This document shows, in pieces, positions 48,276 through 61,794 of a stretch of DNA of 64,000 nucleotides (its first letter is position 1; every line of letters begins with the position of its first letter). Below the pieces are notes generated by a model that saw only the letters and a list, made by a program, of their open reading frames with translations, was not told the DNA's origin and made no database searches. This DNA is from Lophius americanus (Eukaryota > Chordata > Actinopteri > Lophiiformes > Lophiidae): NCBI GenBank assembly GCA_037951165.1, contig JBBDHG010000127.1:1544501-1608500 (forward strand). The letters run 5' to 3'. A program made the position numbers and the translations under genes.

Positions 48276-50020
48276 AGGAGATGGTTAAACAGAGAAAACA
48301 TCCGTTTCCTTTCTTTTTCCCCTCATTTTGGCAGGCAGTCAAATAGTAGGCCTATTTACAGCCCAGTTGGGATTTTCTCGGTGGATACAAGTGCCATGTA
48401 TCTTCACTTTGAAGTGTGGGCTCTGAAAGGACTCATAAAGGTCATCGTTGTTGTGATAATTAAGTCGTGAAACCACTTGGTACTAATATCTAAGCTTTAT
48501 TTACATAACCTTTATCCTCCATTAACAACCTCCATCGCTCTTTCATCCTAATTCACAGGCTAGAGGAGATAAAGGCACGCACAAACGCAGCTCCTCCAGC
48601 TGCCGTGCAAACCGGTGGTGTGTTTTGGGGAGATTTGGCTGCCTGACCTTGCCTTAGGGATGACGGCAAGGTGAAACTCGGTTTTTGCATGTGTGTGTTG
48701 GTGGGGGTGTGCAGCAGGGCAGAGAAATGATTCCATCAATCATTCTTGATCACCTAAACAATGTCTCACAGCACATTCATCTCTGTGTGTGTGTCTCTCC
48801 CGATCACTGTCTCCTCTTTCTTCTGGTTTCTCATATTGACACACATTGTGACTCTCACCTCTAGTCTCTGTAACCTTTTCCCTTGTGTGTGGGGCTGTGT
48901 GTGTTAGCGTGATTGTGTGTGTTTCCACCCTATACTGCAGTGATGACACCGGCCAAATGCCAGTACTTCCTCAGTTCCATTAGCACTGAGAAGACTGGAC
49001 ATTGATTGATATAGATTTGCTATGGCCCCTACCAGCATACACATGGAGACACACTGGATCACTAGATTCTAGAGGATGTGAAATCAAACAGAGACACGGC
49101 ACTGACTACTAATTCTAGCATCTGCTATAATATTCGATCATTTCCATTTTAAAAATATGACAGTGAACAGCTGCCTTTTTTTTTACATAATGCTCTGTTT
49201 TGGAGAACAAGAAAACAAAGTATCAGTGAATTCACTTGTGATTGGTTGTTGGACTGGCTTGTGTTGGACGGGCACTTTAAGACACCATGCCTGTCGATTT
49301 TGGAGCTTTGGATTTTAGATAAATCAATGACATGTGACTGGACCCTGGAGCCGCTCGTAAATGAGAGCTAGGTCTCAGAGATCTCCAGAGTGGCTCCGCT
49401 TTCACTCCACCGTCTGTCTATTCCTTACCAATTTCTCTTTCTCTATCGCTTACATTATTTTAATTTGCCAGAGCTCTGATTTGTCTCGGCTTTTAGCCTT
49501 CGCTTACTCCAGGATTCACATGTAGACACTCTCTAACCACACTGCTTTAACGCCTCTGGTGTTTTCAACATATTCTTAGACAGCACGATGTCTGACCGTC
49601 TAGTGGCAGTACACTCCACTTGTTCAGTCTGAGGAGGGTCACAGCAGGGGAGCCTTCAGCGGCAGTGCCCAAAAGAATTACCATTATGAGAGGTTCAATT
49701 CAACACGTCGCCTCATAATACAAATACTTGCAGTATGTTCAGTTTTGCATGTGTGAATGTATGAATAGGTATATATGTGTGTGTGTAAACACGTTCAGGG
49801 GATTAAGGATGTAATGCAGGATTATCCACCAGGTAGACTTCCCACTTCTTCTGCTGAGGACTAAATGGAGAGTGATAGATGATGGAGACAATTAGATGAA
49901 AAAACTGACAGAAGAGAAAACTAAATAAAGTCTTATGGAGGAAAGAGAAAAAGGAAGAGCTGAAAGTAATTTAACAGCATGACTCTGAATTGAATGTGAA
50001 AATTAATAATTGTTTACCCT

Positions 50021-50131
50021 GTGACTTGTCCCGGGTGTACCTTGCCTATTGCTCAAAGCTAGCTTGGATAGGCTCCAGGCAACCAACAACCTTTTGCAGG
50101 ATAAGTGGCTGCAGAAAACGGATGGATGATG
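50021..50131 (+). mobile_element. V-SINE-like SINE tail fragment
   Basis: GTGACTTGTCCCGGGTGTAC, CTTGCCTATTGCTCAAAGCT, TTGGATAGGCTCCAGGCAAC, AGGATAAGTGGCTGCAGAAA and ACGGATGGATGATG follow the tail of the family at 28980-29312. Confidence 0.8.
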
Positions 50132-50159
50132 TTTGCGGAACATAAGACAGATTTTATTG

Positions 50160-50385
50160 TCTTTTTAGTTGCTAAGTTGGTAGAGAGTTTGTCTACTTAT
50201 TTGAATATCAGCGGTTTGATTTTATATGTCGAACTGTCTTTGAGCAAGATACTGAATCCAGGCAGTTCCACAAGGCTGCTCCATTGGTGTGTGAATGATG
50301 GTGTGAATGGTTACGGCTCCTGATTAGCTTGCATGGCAGCCTCTGTCACCACTGTGAGTGTTTGTGTGAATAGGTGAATTTTGGC
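50160..50385 (+). mobile_element. Second tRNA-headed fish repeat (GAGCAAGACACTGAA family)
   Basis: GTTGCTAAGTTGGTAGAGAG, ATGTCGAACTGTCTTTGAGC, AAGATACTGAATCCAGGCAG, GGCTGCTCCATTGGTGTGTG, AATGATGGTGTGAATGG follow a dispersed teleost repeat with a tRNA-like head (TTGGTAGAG), distinct from the V-SINE-like family. The usual GCGCTATATAAG end is not visible. Confidence 0.65.
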
Positions 50386-50408
50386 TCTTGTTGTGAAGCA
50401 TGGATTTC

Positions 50409-50705
50409 AGCTGTGTGACATTTTCCAATGTTTCCACTAAACCCATAAAGACACCTTTAATCTTCCTGATTATCTTACACATTCCAAAGTCAACACGTTT
50501 GATATTAACTACAGCAGTAAGACAAATTTAGTGGAGTAGAAAGAGAAATATTTCCTTCTGAAATGTAGTATCGTAGTGCAGAGGTGTAGAAGTGTAGTAG
50601 TGTTAAACAATGTGAAATTAAATACTCAAGTTAAGTATAAGTTCTTCAAATGTATTCTTAAGCATTAGTTATCAGAAATTTGTTTACTTAGTATCCACCA
50701 CTGAT
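50409..50705. mobile_element. hAT-like AGTAC-rich element, copy 2
   Basis: Begins with the block CAGCTGTGTGACATTTTCCA shared with 1953 onward, has TTCCTTCTGAAATGTAGTAT (copy 1: TACTTCTGAAATATTGTAGA), and ends TTTACTTAGTATCCACCACTG. Reverse-complemented this is a CAGTGGTGGATACTAAGTAA-type terminus. Only the right half of the element is present. Confidence 0.6.
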
Positions 50706-53199
50706 TATTTTTACAATCATTTTGAATAATGATGACATATTATATAGTATAATTATCATGTATAACCCAGCTATTTGTGCGTAGAAAGTGGCACCACATA
50801 GCCTTCGGAAATGTGTTCCATATGCTCAACGTAACCACAGGATGATTCACTCGTCTTTGAGCTGGTTTTATGGAGCAGCCAAAAAACACCTCCAGGTGAT
50901 CTAATATCTCTAGTATCTCATATTGTACAAGCAAGTAAGCTAAGCGTCTGTAGGTCAAGTGATTGAATGATTTATGGAGAAGACATAAGACTTATTTCCA
51001 CCATGTGACTCAGTGGACAGCAAGTACAGCTTCAGAAGTCCTATTACAACTAGGCAAAGAAAAATTCAAGAAAGAAGATAACAGATATGTAAATATACTT
51101 GATGAGAAATGGCATGGGTGTCAATCCGCTCCACTTAGAGAGAGAGAGGGAGTCTGAGGGGAGCAAACGAAGAATAAGAAACTCAGAGAGGCAGTGATGG
51201 GAGATAATGTTTTCCAGCTGAACCACAAAATATTGAATTTTCAGATCCAGTAAATCATTCCTTCACCTTGTTTTATTTTATTTTGTCAGTGCTCTTAACA
51301 TTGTTAACCACATTTTTGAGCATAACACCATGTTGAAATATAACCGGAGCTGAGCCACTGCACTATTCAAAGTGTTTTTATCACTGTGTACAGCTTCAAG
51401 GCACTCGCTGCGTTTGCTCACCAGCAATTGGAACGTATTAAATAAAACATAAGGTGTAAGAGCAATGTGAGCAAAGGAATCCATGCTCCTAGTTTAAAGC
51501 CCAAAAATGGCGACAGAAGTGATCTCACACACGCATAGCGCTCCATCCAGAGGGGCTGAATAGTTTATGTGTGGCATTTTTTTAAATTGTTTTGGGCTAA
51601 TCCTGCTTCCAATGTCTCTCACAGCAGGGAGGCCTCGGCGCGTACTACGCACCGTGTATTTCTTTAATTACGCATGTCTGTGTGTGTGGTTGTCGTACGT
51701 GTTCAGGAAGGAGGGAGAGAAAGTGAGATCAAGTAATTTAGCGTCACTTCAGTGACAGTTTGTTTTAGTATCTATGCATAAGCAATGCAAAGAGTTTCAA
51801 AAAAAATAGACAGGAACAAACAAGAACACAAGAGCATCTATGTGTAAAGAGGCAAAGCTCAAACTGATATATGCACACACACACATACACACATGTGCCC
51901 ACACATATCCAGCTAGTGAACCCTTGGCAATACTTCTCCAGTCTGTTTGAAGTGGTGTCTCAAGGGAGGGGCTATGGGACAGTGGCAGTGTTTCATCCAC
52001 TCAAACACACACTGGCTTGCAGGGAGAGGGGGATTGCAGAGAGCAAAAGGAAAAAGACAGGAAACAGAGACAGTAGGAGGAGAAATGCTTCTCCTCCAAC
52101 ACACTGCAGCTCATTCCTCTCTCTGGGTCTCTTGCAGACTTGGAGCCAAGTGCATAGAACAGGTTGAGGTTGTTTGTGCACTCGTATCTTCCTCTATCAT
52201 GCTGACTACAGGCTGAGATTGAAGTTGCACATAGCTGCATCAACATCAGAAAAAGGAAGGTCTTTTTGTCAAACTTCTTCGATCCTGATAAATGCCAGCC
52301 CGCAAGAAGATCCAAATAAATACCTGCAAACAAAGCCGAGGCTGTGGTTGTGTATATATTGCTTCTTTCTATCTCTTTTGTCAGCTGGGTGACCCAATAA
52401 AGGCCAAACATTTTCAAAGCACCTCTTGCCAATTTTATGCATATAAGTTCCAAAAGAAATACTGTGCAAATCAAAATGTCAGGGTGATGGGCCTACAAAT
52501 GTATCAAGGGGCGGTGAGTTACAGAATAGGTCATTTTTAGGGTTTTGTTTTTCTGCACTCGAGTTTGTGATTTCGTAAAAAATGACAGCTGCTCAAAACA
52601 ATGCCATTTTTGCTGCCAATCTGTTAAATCCTCCTACACAATGTACTTTGAAGCACCTCATGCACGGCCAGAGGTATGTGATCCAGCCTCGATCTTATTT
52701 CCTGCAATCCCTCTCTCTCTCACTCGTTTCTCCAGCCCTTCCCTGGAGCGGCCCTTGGTACAGAAAAGGCAGCTAATGGAGAAGGAATGTACCCACACAC
52801 ACTGGCGCAGATGGAGAAACAAGACAAAAAGAGAGGGCAAGGGATGTAGTGGCATAAAACAGGGGGAAAAAATCTAATGTACAAAAAAAAAAAAAAATCT
52901 AAAATGGCTGAAACAGGAGAGTAAACCAAACGCTAAAAGGGACTTAAGATAAAAAAAAAAAAGACCCAACAGACTCAGGGAATAGGACTGTGATGACGAC
53001 TAGAATACACAGGACACGAATGCTGTGTGTCAAATCTCATACTTCCATGACCTATATCACCAGTTTGAGTATACAAGTCTCCAACCTGATACTCAAAATA
53101 ACCAAAAAATCGGGTGTGGAATGATCAACCTTTCTCCCCTGAAGTGATCACCATCTTGTCAATGTAGAGGATGGGCTTTTTTAACTCTTTGATACCAAT

Positions 53200-53405
53200 T
53201 GGACTTGGGCGATCGGATTACAAGTGCTCAGCAAGACACATCGCCGTTTACAACTTTGTCTATCATGTGTCTCCAAATGTGTCCAGCTGATCACTTTTGT
53301 TCCGATTTCATTGCTGCCTACGTCACTTCCGCTAAAAGGTCAAAGGGCATTGTGCGAAGTTATCAGTCATGTCAGGCAAACGCCAGATTTGTTTGACTAG
53401 CTAAC
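53200..53405 (+). repeat. Dispersed repeat family (CTCCAAATGTGTCCAGCTGA), copy 2
   Basis: Longer copy of the family at 44030-44190. Beyond the shared blocks it contains TTCATTGCTGCCTACGTCAC, TTCCGCTAAAAGGTCAAAGG and CATTGTGCGAAG, which are deleted in copy 1, then TTATCAGTCATG and GACTAGCTAAC. No convincing protein. Confidence 0.6.
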
Positions 53406-56400
53406 AGGCTACTTTGTAGATGCTTCAAGATCTAATATACATGTATGGACTATTTGAACTGTTGAGACTACCAGGACAAATTAGTTTTCAATGTACTAAG
53501 TAGCTCAGCAGAAGGCCCCCTCTCCTCTTTCGTCACCTCTGGGAGGTACAACACAACGGAAACAATTCAGTATTCAAATTGGGGGGAGACACAGAAAAAA
53601 GAAAGGAAATGGAAAGCAAACAACATGACAGTTCAATAAGTTTTTCAAAATAAAGTGACAGAAGCGGACTTAGTAAAGGTGTCATTGTTTAACATTTTTA
53701 ATATCTGAACAAATTGCTATTTTTATTAGTTTATTTGAGCATTTTCAGAAAGATGAAAATCATGAGAAATCTATAATGTCCCTTTGGGGATTAATAAGGT
53801 CTTATTTTATAATTGTAACTACGATACTTACAACAAGTTCTCAGGGTTTCACTTATTAGTGGAAGCCAATGCTGGATTCAAATCCCACAATTCATCAGAT
53901 CATCAAATAAAATACTAGTCGGACACTCAATACTGCAATTTGGCAAAAGAAAACAAAAGTGACTCCTTATGTTTATCATACGAGCCTAGTGGTTCTCAGA
54001 AAGACCTGGAGTTACCTCCTACAGTCTGGCCCTGAGTAGTGCTGTCGGCTCCAGGAAACGATTAGCCTGTGAGCTGGACAGCCTGATGGTGGGTGGAGCT
54101 GGAAGGCAATCTGATAAGAATTCATCCCAGGTGAAATTTAAATTCTGAAAATTGTTCGTCTATTGGCAGCGTTTTGCGATTATTTGATGAATCTCAAGAC
54201 GGACTAAATATGCACATTTTCTGTGCACATTTTTCTTGTCATTTACATTCGGCAGGCTAGTCGGGACGTTTTAGCGGGTTGAATGTTTGTGTCCATGTAC
54301 TACTAGTTAGCGATCACTGCTCTGAGTTATGCAATTTAAAATGATGTTTTATCATGTGAAGCTTATATCCCGTCATTTCATGGGCACGGGCGTAATTGGA
54401 GATGTAGAAAAAAAAGATATCAAAACAGAAAATAATGCTGCAGCTCCCCACTGTCAATGGTTCATGTTCTCTTTCAATTTCTGTTTCCTCGTCCATGCGA
54501 CACATATCTAAAGATGAGTCTATAAAGAATATAATGAAGAAATACTCATATTATATATAATTTTCTGATATAGTTCTGTCATGTTGGACACCTCTGGTTT
54601 AAATTATGCCCAGTTGTATTCATTCCTCTGTACATGGTGTAGGCTTGCTGACAGCCCAAAGCCATGAAGGAGTTATGGCTTCCATGATGACAAGATCATC
54701 TTCCAAAGTAAAATATAACCATGATTTTATACCGTAACTCAGAATGATGTATAGTCATGTAGTTCCATCTCTGACCTTGATTTTGTTTCAAGCCATCTCA
54801 TGTCCTTCACCTTCTCCCTTCCTCCCCTTTTCCTTCATCCACTCACATTCCCCTCCAGGTTTAGAGCCTATTTTTTTTCATTTTCACTTAGCTTTTAGTG
54901 CTCTTCTGTGCCGAACTCAAGGGGAATCCACCTCTTTCCAGACACAACCTTATTTTAGCAACACAAGCTGGTCCTTGGAGAGATCTGTCAAACCTCATAC
55001 ACTACACCGCATGCTCCGCTGTGTGCGGGTGTGTATGTGCATGAACGTATGTGTGTGTGTGAGAGGTTTTTCTGCACTTGCATGTTCTGTGTGGGAAATC
55101 TTAGCAATTTTTCCAGACTCATAGAATATCGTCTCAAAGAGGATGTTCTCAAGTTGTTTGGAACTTCTTCTTACTTTCTATCTTACTTTTTTTCCTGTCC
55201 ATTTTGCGGTGGTCAAAGCCAGAGCTGAATAAATAATAAGACACGGAACTGCCGTTCTACTTCAGGGGTGAAGGGGATCAAGAGAAGTCACTAAAGGAAG
55301 GCAAGCATGAAATACCAAACATATTCGTTTTAAAATTCAAGGCCGTTTGCTTTTGGACCATACGTGTGTTAGTGTGTGTGTGTGTAGACAGTTATTGTGT
55401 GTGTGTAGACAGTTATTTCCATTTAAATATTCTCCATTTTTCTCACTTGTCCCTCCCCAGGCTAAAACCTAATCAGCCGTCTTCCATCTATTCATCCACC
55501 CTCTCTCCCTCGTCCCTTTTTGACTCACCAGGTAACCTAGTATTTGGCTATCTGTGCAATGGTGCAGCGAAAATGAGCAGGAAAGACGGAATGTCTTCAG
55601 AAGCATCACTGCAGGCCAAGTGTCTTATTATGTCAGATTTACAAATTCCCCACTCCCGAGTCGGAGGAAAAAGTGACCTACATAACTACCGACCAGAAAA
55701 AAAAAACACCAATGGCCCAATTCTTCTCTCCTCCACTCCCTCGTCCCCTCTATCTATTCTGCCGCTCACTATCTAGCTGCTTTCTTTGCCTCTTGTTTTG
55801 TCACCACTCATTTATCTCCATCCTTTCCCTGACATCGGCTGGGTGAGTTTTCAGCCTTCGTTCGGATGAGAAGAGTGGCATCCATGAAGACCTAATTTTT
55901 CCCATTGTTTTTTTTTTCTGTCTTGTGTTCTGTGTGTTTGCTGTGTGGTCAACAATGTTTTTAAAATTGTATGGGCGACAGAAGGCGTTGGTAAGGTAAT
56001 CCAATCTGCTACCAGGTAAACACCATCTGTTCACACAAACTATGCCCCCGTCCTCAACCCCACCAATGCAACTAGATGAGAGTGATCCAAAGGCACCTCT
56101 CTTCATACGCTTCTTACATGCCAGCCTCACACCTAGGTTAATGCGTGTGATGTTAATAGATAATGACAAAATTGCTGGATTACCTTTCACTCTGAGGTTT
56201 AGATTTTAGAGGAAATAATTGCTACCCTTCTGACTTTCTATTAATTTATTTTCTCCTTATTTTATTTATTTTTATCTCCATCTGTGCTGTCAGTCTCTGT
56301 CTGTCCGTCTCCATGTCCCCACTCTCTCAGCCTGTGGTAGAATCGAGTCAAATCAATCAATTCAGGTTTCCTGGGCAGACCAGTGGTGTAGCAAGAAATT

Positions 56401-57006
56401 GACCTTTCATTTCAGTGTGTGTCTGTGTTTATGTCTGTACTTGTGTGTTTGCACACGAAGCAGAAGGAAGCAGTTAGCCCTAAGTTGGTATCTGCCTCAG
56501 AGCTGATGGTACCATCCACTGTGGCAGTGCCCCCAGCTAGCCGCTAAGCATCACAAACACACACAAGTGCACACCCAAACTCACACAGAGTCCAACGTCA
56601 GCTGTAGCAGATATGACAAGTACATGGACTATGGACACGGCATTAGCGAGGCTCCGTGTCTTTTTTTAGCTTTTATACTTCGCAACATGCCACTGCAGGC
56701 TTTCGTTTTTTGCCCGACTGGGTATTGAGTATATTGAGTGAGTGAGTTAGCCTGGGTTAAGTAGCTGTGCTTAAGGGCACAACAGCACTACTGCCATCAT
56801 TGGCTGCTCCCCGCGCTACGAGTCTGGCAAAAATAAAGAATAGATGAAGGGCTAGTGAAAACACATGCACACACCAGCCTGACGATGTGTTGGAAAGAGA
56901 TGTTTGATTTTCTGTCATCCCTTTGTTTTTGCGAGATTGTCAATTTGTATTTCTTTCATTTCCTATCCCTCTCTCCAAACTCTCACTTTATAGATTTCCA
57001 GCCCCT

Positions 57007-57048
57007 CACACACACACACACACACACACACATAGTCACACACACACA
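57007..57048. repeat. (CA)n microsatellite, interrupted
   Basis: Two CA runs separated by TAGT. Confidence 0.9.
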
Positions 57049-57233
57049 GAGTGCCAGATGTGGGCTGGCACTCCCCATCTATCCAGAAGGTGGGGTTATA
57101 ATAGAGATTTATAATGATTATCTTGAGACTTTATCATCACTGGGCGGGGTATAATGATGATGGAGAAGAAGAAGAATTAAGTGGAGAGGAATGTTCGGGA
57201 AATATTGGCAGAATACTATTAATAAATAGAACG

Positions 57234-57332
57234 GAGTGTGTCTGTGTGTGCGTGTCTGTTTGTGATTGTGTCTGTCAGTACATGTGTTTGTGTACTGTGT
57301 GTGTTTGCGCGCGTGTGTGTGTGTGTGTGTAG
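57234..57332. repeat. GT-rich microsatellite
   Basis: Imperfect TG repeats with GCGCGCG in the middle, ending in a perfect GT run at 57313-57330. The CA tract at 57007 lies about 190 bp upstream, so the two are complementary as at 30120-30395. Confidence 0.85.
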
Positions 57333-59774
57333 TTCACATAAACAAGTGAAAATCAAGGGAGCCAAAGCTGCTGGGGCTACAACCAGGGGGCACTTTATTG
57401 AAAAAAAAATCCATTACATAAGGATGTCTGTTCTTTTATGTACCAGTGTGCTTGTGTGTGTGTCTGTGTGTCTGTGTGTTTTTATTCACTTCGGCTATGC
57501 ACTGCTTATTTGCTCCGTGTAGCCTCAATAATATCATGGCAATGCACAGTTATTCCACCACTCTTGGAATCTACCATTTCTCCAGAGATTCTTCTGTGGG
57601 GGATATCTTGGCCGACTCTGGCCTTCCGCTCCTCCGCCACTGTCGGTCTTCATGCTGCTACTCAGCACTAAAATAGCTCATAATTATTGTGTTAGCATCC
57701 TTTATGTATAATTTATCAGACATTTAAAAGCGGAGGTGCATGCATTTAAATCTAGAGGGAGCTTCTGTCTTTCCAAATCTTCCCTTCTCTCTCTCCCTTT
57801 TGCAACCCCACAACCGCCACCCACACCCTCAACCCCCCTATCTTTCCTCTCCCTCTAACATGCACAGGAACTTTCACACCCTTTAAGGAATAACTGTGTT
57901 ATTCCTTTAGAGCTTGCCATTATGCATCGCGTTTTTACCCGTCTCTTTCACTTTTTGATTCCGTCCTCTTTTTCCTCTCCAGTACCCTCTTCCTAATATC
58001 TAAGTATGCTTTGGCAATTTGATAAATCATGCAGAGGTGTTCTTGTTCTCTCTGTCTGTGTATCCCTTTTATTTTCCCCCTTCCCCCTCATTCTCCCTTA
58101 TTTCTTCCATCCCAGAGAGATAGGAGAGGAGAAGAGAGGCGCAGAGTAATTGGATTCCCCCTAATAGCGAGGGTAATGTTGACAGTACATAAATCCTGCC
58201 ACTGAAATAGGGCCTCGTTTATCTTCTGATTTTGCCTCATTGTTTTTCGACGTCTATTTCCCAACCTCAACTACCTCCCCCTCCAACTCTCGAATGAGCG
58301 CTACCTCTGTCCTTCCTTCTTCACCCTTCTCTGCCTTTCCTCTCCCCCAGGGTCTCATCAGGTAGCCTTGATTGTGTAGATGGGTCCCGTCTGGGTACAA
58401 GATGTCTCCACATAAATTGGACAACACGGTTCAGTAGCAGCCAAGTACATACTGAAAGTAACGAGGTGGGAGGGACATGGATTCCAGACGTAGATAAAGG
58501 GGAGCATGCACGTTGCATCCGGTATATGGTGCAACATGATGCATATAGGAAACAGTGAAGGAGCCACTTTGCTAATGTGCAAATTAAATCAGTTCCTTCT
58601 CACACCCAACACATTTTGCCCGGTTGCCTTCATCTGTTCAGACGACGGCGATGGCGATAATTCTTGAGGACTTAAAGTCATATTCACCATCAAACCTGCA
58701 TCTTTCTGTAATCTGTGAAAAAAACACTGTTTTTTTAAAATGTACAACTTAGCTCAAAATATTCATGTAATATTTAATGACCCATGAAAGAAATGTAGGT
58801 TTAAAGAGGCTTCAACCACAAGATTGTCTCTTAATGATATGTATCACACCAGTGTCTTGTAGGCATATCCCCTCATACATGATAAATGCTAGTAAACACT
58901 TAATATTAAAATCAAAGTTATTGATTATTGTCTACTGCTTTGCAGGCCTATCTGGTGTTTACAATGAAGACATTAAATCTGACTTTACTGTTACTGTTTC
59001 CCGAGATATCTAAAATTATTTTGACCGTGGCTATAGAAATTGAGACTACTTTCGTTTAAAGGGGCTTCAGTACTATTAAAGGACCAAAATTGCAATGCAG
59101 CTATGGCTTATTCACCTTAGTGGCAGTAATAGGAGCTGAAAGTGACAGACCATATTATGAGTTCTCTATTTCTACTGCTGTCAATCTATCCTTGCCGCCC
59201 CTTATGACAAGGGAGCTGAGGATGAAGATGTGTATCTGTGACTGGTGGGAGAGGGTCATCTTGATGGAGAATGACATAGAGTGGAGAGGAAATGTCTCTA
59301 TGAGTATTTTGTGACATGGTTGAACTATTCATCAGACCAACACAGAAGACTCAGAGTGAGGGTGGTTCTATTGTAGGAATTGGGCTGTCATGGTATGGTC
59401 AATAGAGCATGAGTCACACCAGCTATTGTGTGTATTTCTGTTCTGTTGCTTAGTTCCTGCACAGTAATCCGAAGTTGTCAGAAACTGGGCCAAGATGTGA
59501 AGAGTTTATTCGTAAAAGCTGGTATTTTTCTTGATTCTCACAAGTTTTAATCGTGCAACCAGGTTAAATCAATACAGTGAAAGGTTTAATTGAAGAAAAT
59601 ATGTATATTTTAAGTTATTTTCTTGTATAAAACTATACATTTCATGTTTTAGAGTAGGGTAAAGCTGTATCATGGTTTCAAATTTATTTGAACTTTTTTT
59701 TAATATAAAACATGAAGGCAAAGTGCCAGAAATTAAAACAAATTTATGATCAATATTGTACATATCCCTGACCA

Positions 59775-59988
59775 TCCGTTACATTTAAAAAAGGACTTAA
59801 AACTTTCCTTTTTAGCAGAACCTATAACTGTAATTAACATTAATGCTTTTGGTCATGTTTTTATATAGTTATTATTTTATTTTTTATTGATGCTTTTATC
59901 TGCTTTTGCTTTGTAGCACTTTGAGATTTGATCCAAATGTAAAGTGCATTATAAATTAAATGTATTATTATTATTATTATTATTACCA
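59775..59988 (+). mobile_element. L2-type LINE 3' end with ORF terminus and (ATT)n tail
   Basis: 59781-59837 encodes TFKKGLKTFLFSRTYNCN and a stop, the typical C terminus of an L2-type protein (pattern FK..LKT.LF..AY). It is followed by an AT-rich tail with TAGCACTTTGAGATTTGATC, AAAGTGCATTATAAAT and (ATT)n at 59964-59985. The rest of the element is missing (5' truncation). Confidence 0.65.
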
Positions 59989-60147
59989 TCAGAATATATG
60001 ATGAAAAAAACTACACAACAGCAGTTGCAGATTGTTTGAGGCAACAAAATACTTCACAAAAAATAAAAACAATCAAACTTTGACAACCGGTATCTGCAGA
60101 AATTAAGGCATCTGCACATAAAGGAAAATCTTAGGAAAATCCTGTAA

Positions 60148-61518
60148 AGAGTAGTTGCCGCCCAACTCCATCAGCATGTGTCCAAACATGAGTTCTATGA
60201 ACCCCTACAATCTGGATTCAGACCTCACCACAGCACAGAGACTGCCCTCATGAAAAATCACCAACGATCTCCTCATAGCAGCAGATTCCGGCCACATCTC
60301 CATCCTCATCCTCCTTGACATCTCGGCAGCTTTTGATAGTCTCATACTCCATCCCCCTTAACCGCCTAACGGACCACTTAGGAGTCACCGGAACAGCCCT
60401 CTCCTGGTTTGAATCTTATCTTTCCAAAAGAAAGCAATTCATCACCATAAGTGACTCCAGCTCCTCCTCAGCCCCAGTCAACCAAAGTGTCCCTCAAGGT
60501 TCTGTGCTTGGACCCCTTCTCTTCAACACCTACAGGCTCCCCCTTGGTCTGATTATCCGCCATCACGGTTTCAGGTTCCACTCCCCTGCGAAGACACCCA
60601 GCTCTACCTCAGCACCAAGCCATCCAACCACCTCTCACCCCAGTCCCTAGTCAAATGCCTACGGGAAATAAAAACATGGATGTCATCTAACCTCCTCAAA
60701 CTAAACAGCAGCAAAACACAGCTCATGATTTTGGCCCCTAAGGCACTTCTCCGGAAGGCTGGAGATCTCCTCAGACGTGGCTGGTGGCTCCATCTGCCCA
60801 TCCGCCCATCCGCCGAGTTCCACAACCTAGGCGTTATCCTGGACTCCACCCTTTCATTTCAATCACACATCTAATCCATCAGAAATCCGCCCTCTAACAC
60901 CTCAAGAACATTTCTCGTCTCCGACCATCACTCTCTGGCTCTGTTGCAGAGTCTTGACTACTGTAATGGAGTCCTGTCCGGGGTACCAAGCAAAGCCCTG
61001 GACCGGCTCCAGTATGTCCAAACTCGGCTGCCAGGGATCTTACCCGCACCAGGCCCTGGCAGCACATCACCCCCACACTCATCCACCATCACTGGCTTCC
61101 TATCAAATCACACATCAACTATAAACTCCTCCTGCTCACTTACAAATCCGTCCAAGCCGTTGCCCCCCAGTACCTCACCAACCTTCTCCACCCTTACTCT
61201 CCTTCGCTGAGACTTCGCTCCTCCGACACTGGTCTGCTCTCCACGCCCCACGCCAGGATTCGAACATTCGGTAACAGAGCCTTCAGCGTTGCATCCCCCG
61301 CCCTCCAGAACACTCTTCCCCCTGAAATCAGCTATTCTGCAACCCTGAACATTTTCAAAAACTCCTCAAGCACCACCTTTTCTTTAAGGCCTACGATCTC
61401 AATGTCCCTTCTACACATCCCTCCTTTTAATGTTTATTTATTAGTATGTTTTTGACTAACCTCTTTGTTAAGCGTCCTTGGGGTTATAGAAAGGCGCTAT
61501 AGTAAATAAAATAAGTCC

Positions 61519-61550
<32 letters not shown>
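60148..61550 (+). mobile_element. L2-type non-LTR retrotransposon, 5'-truncated and frameshifted
   Basis: Remnant of an L2-clade LINE whose ORF encodes a reverse transcriptase. In order: AAQLHQHVSKHEFYEPLQSG and HHSTETAL (60157-60253), motif A region LLDISAAFD (about 60309-60338), FESYLSKRKQF, motif B region SVPQGSVLGPLLFN (about 60487-60528), the motif C region at about 60583-60608, LLKLNSSKTQL, NLGVILDSTLSFQSHI, LDYCNGVLSGVPSKALDRLQ, and near the C terminus FGNRAFSVASPAL, NTLPPEI. At least four frameshifts (near 60254, 60338, within the catalytic YADD region, and near the C terminus) destroy the frame. The 3' end is TTGGGGTTATAGAAAGGCGC followed by (TTA)10 at 61521-61550. The 5' end is truncated within the reverse transcriptase, as usual for LINE insertions. 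Confidence 0.9.
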
Positions 61551-61552
<2 letters not shown>

Positions 61553-61746
61553 AATTGGTGCTTGGTAAAATAGTTTACAGAGTAGCTGCTATGACAGTAT
61601 TTTAATTTATGAAGAGAGTAAAGTTTGTTCCTCTTGTTCTCTAAATATTCTATAACCTCTTAAATAATTCACAGAGGGTCTTGAACTTGATTCGCTATGA
61701 GCAGCCTTTTATAACAGCATTAGGAACCATCACATCCCATGTTCAT

Positions 61747-61750
<4 letters not shown>

Positions 61751-61788
<38 letters not shown>
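61751..61788. repeat. (AC)n microsatellite
   Basis: Perfect AC array of 19 units. Confidence 0.95.

Positions 61789-61794
<6 letters not shown>

Noticed and set aside
50160..50200. tRNA-like sequence (TTGGTAGAG)
   Set aside because: It is the head of a dispersed SINE-type repeat and cannot fold into a complete tRNA with an acceptor stem; not a tRNA gene. The same holds for the head at 28980.
52001..52474. 157-codon minus-strand open frame
   Set aside because: No motif, no splice context, mixed composition; one such frame is expected by chance in 64 kb of six-frame sequence.
55461..55531. 71-nt exon-like block between CTCCCCAG and CCAG/GTAACC, open in one frame (reads LKPNQPSSIYSS...)
   Set aside because: The open frame needs a phase 2 entry and leaves in phase 1, incompatible with the phase 1 tenm2 exons; the other two frames have stops and the peptide is not teneurin-like. 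Probably chance in a pyrimidine-rich stretch.
55801..56190. 129-codon minus-strand open frame
   Set aside because: No recognisable domain or codon bias, in ordinary intron sequence.
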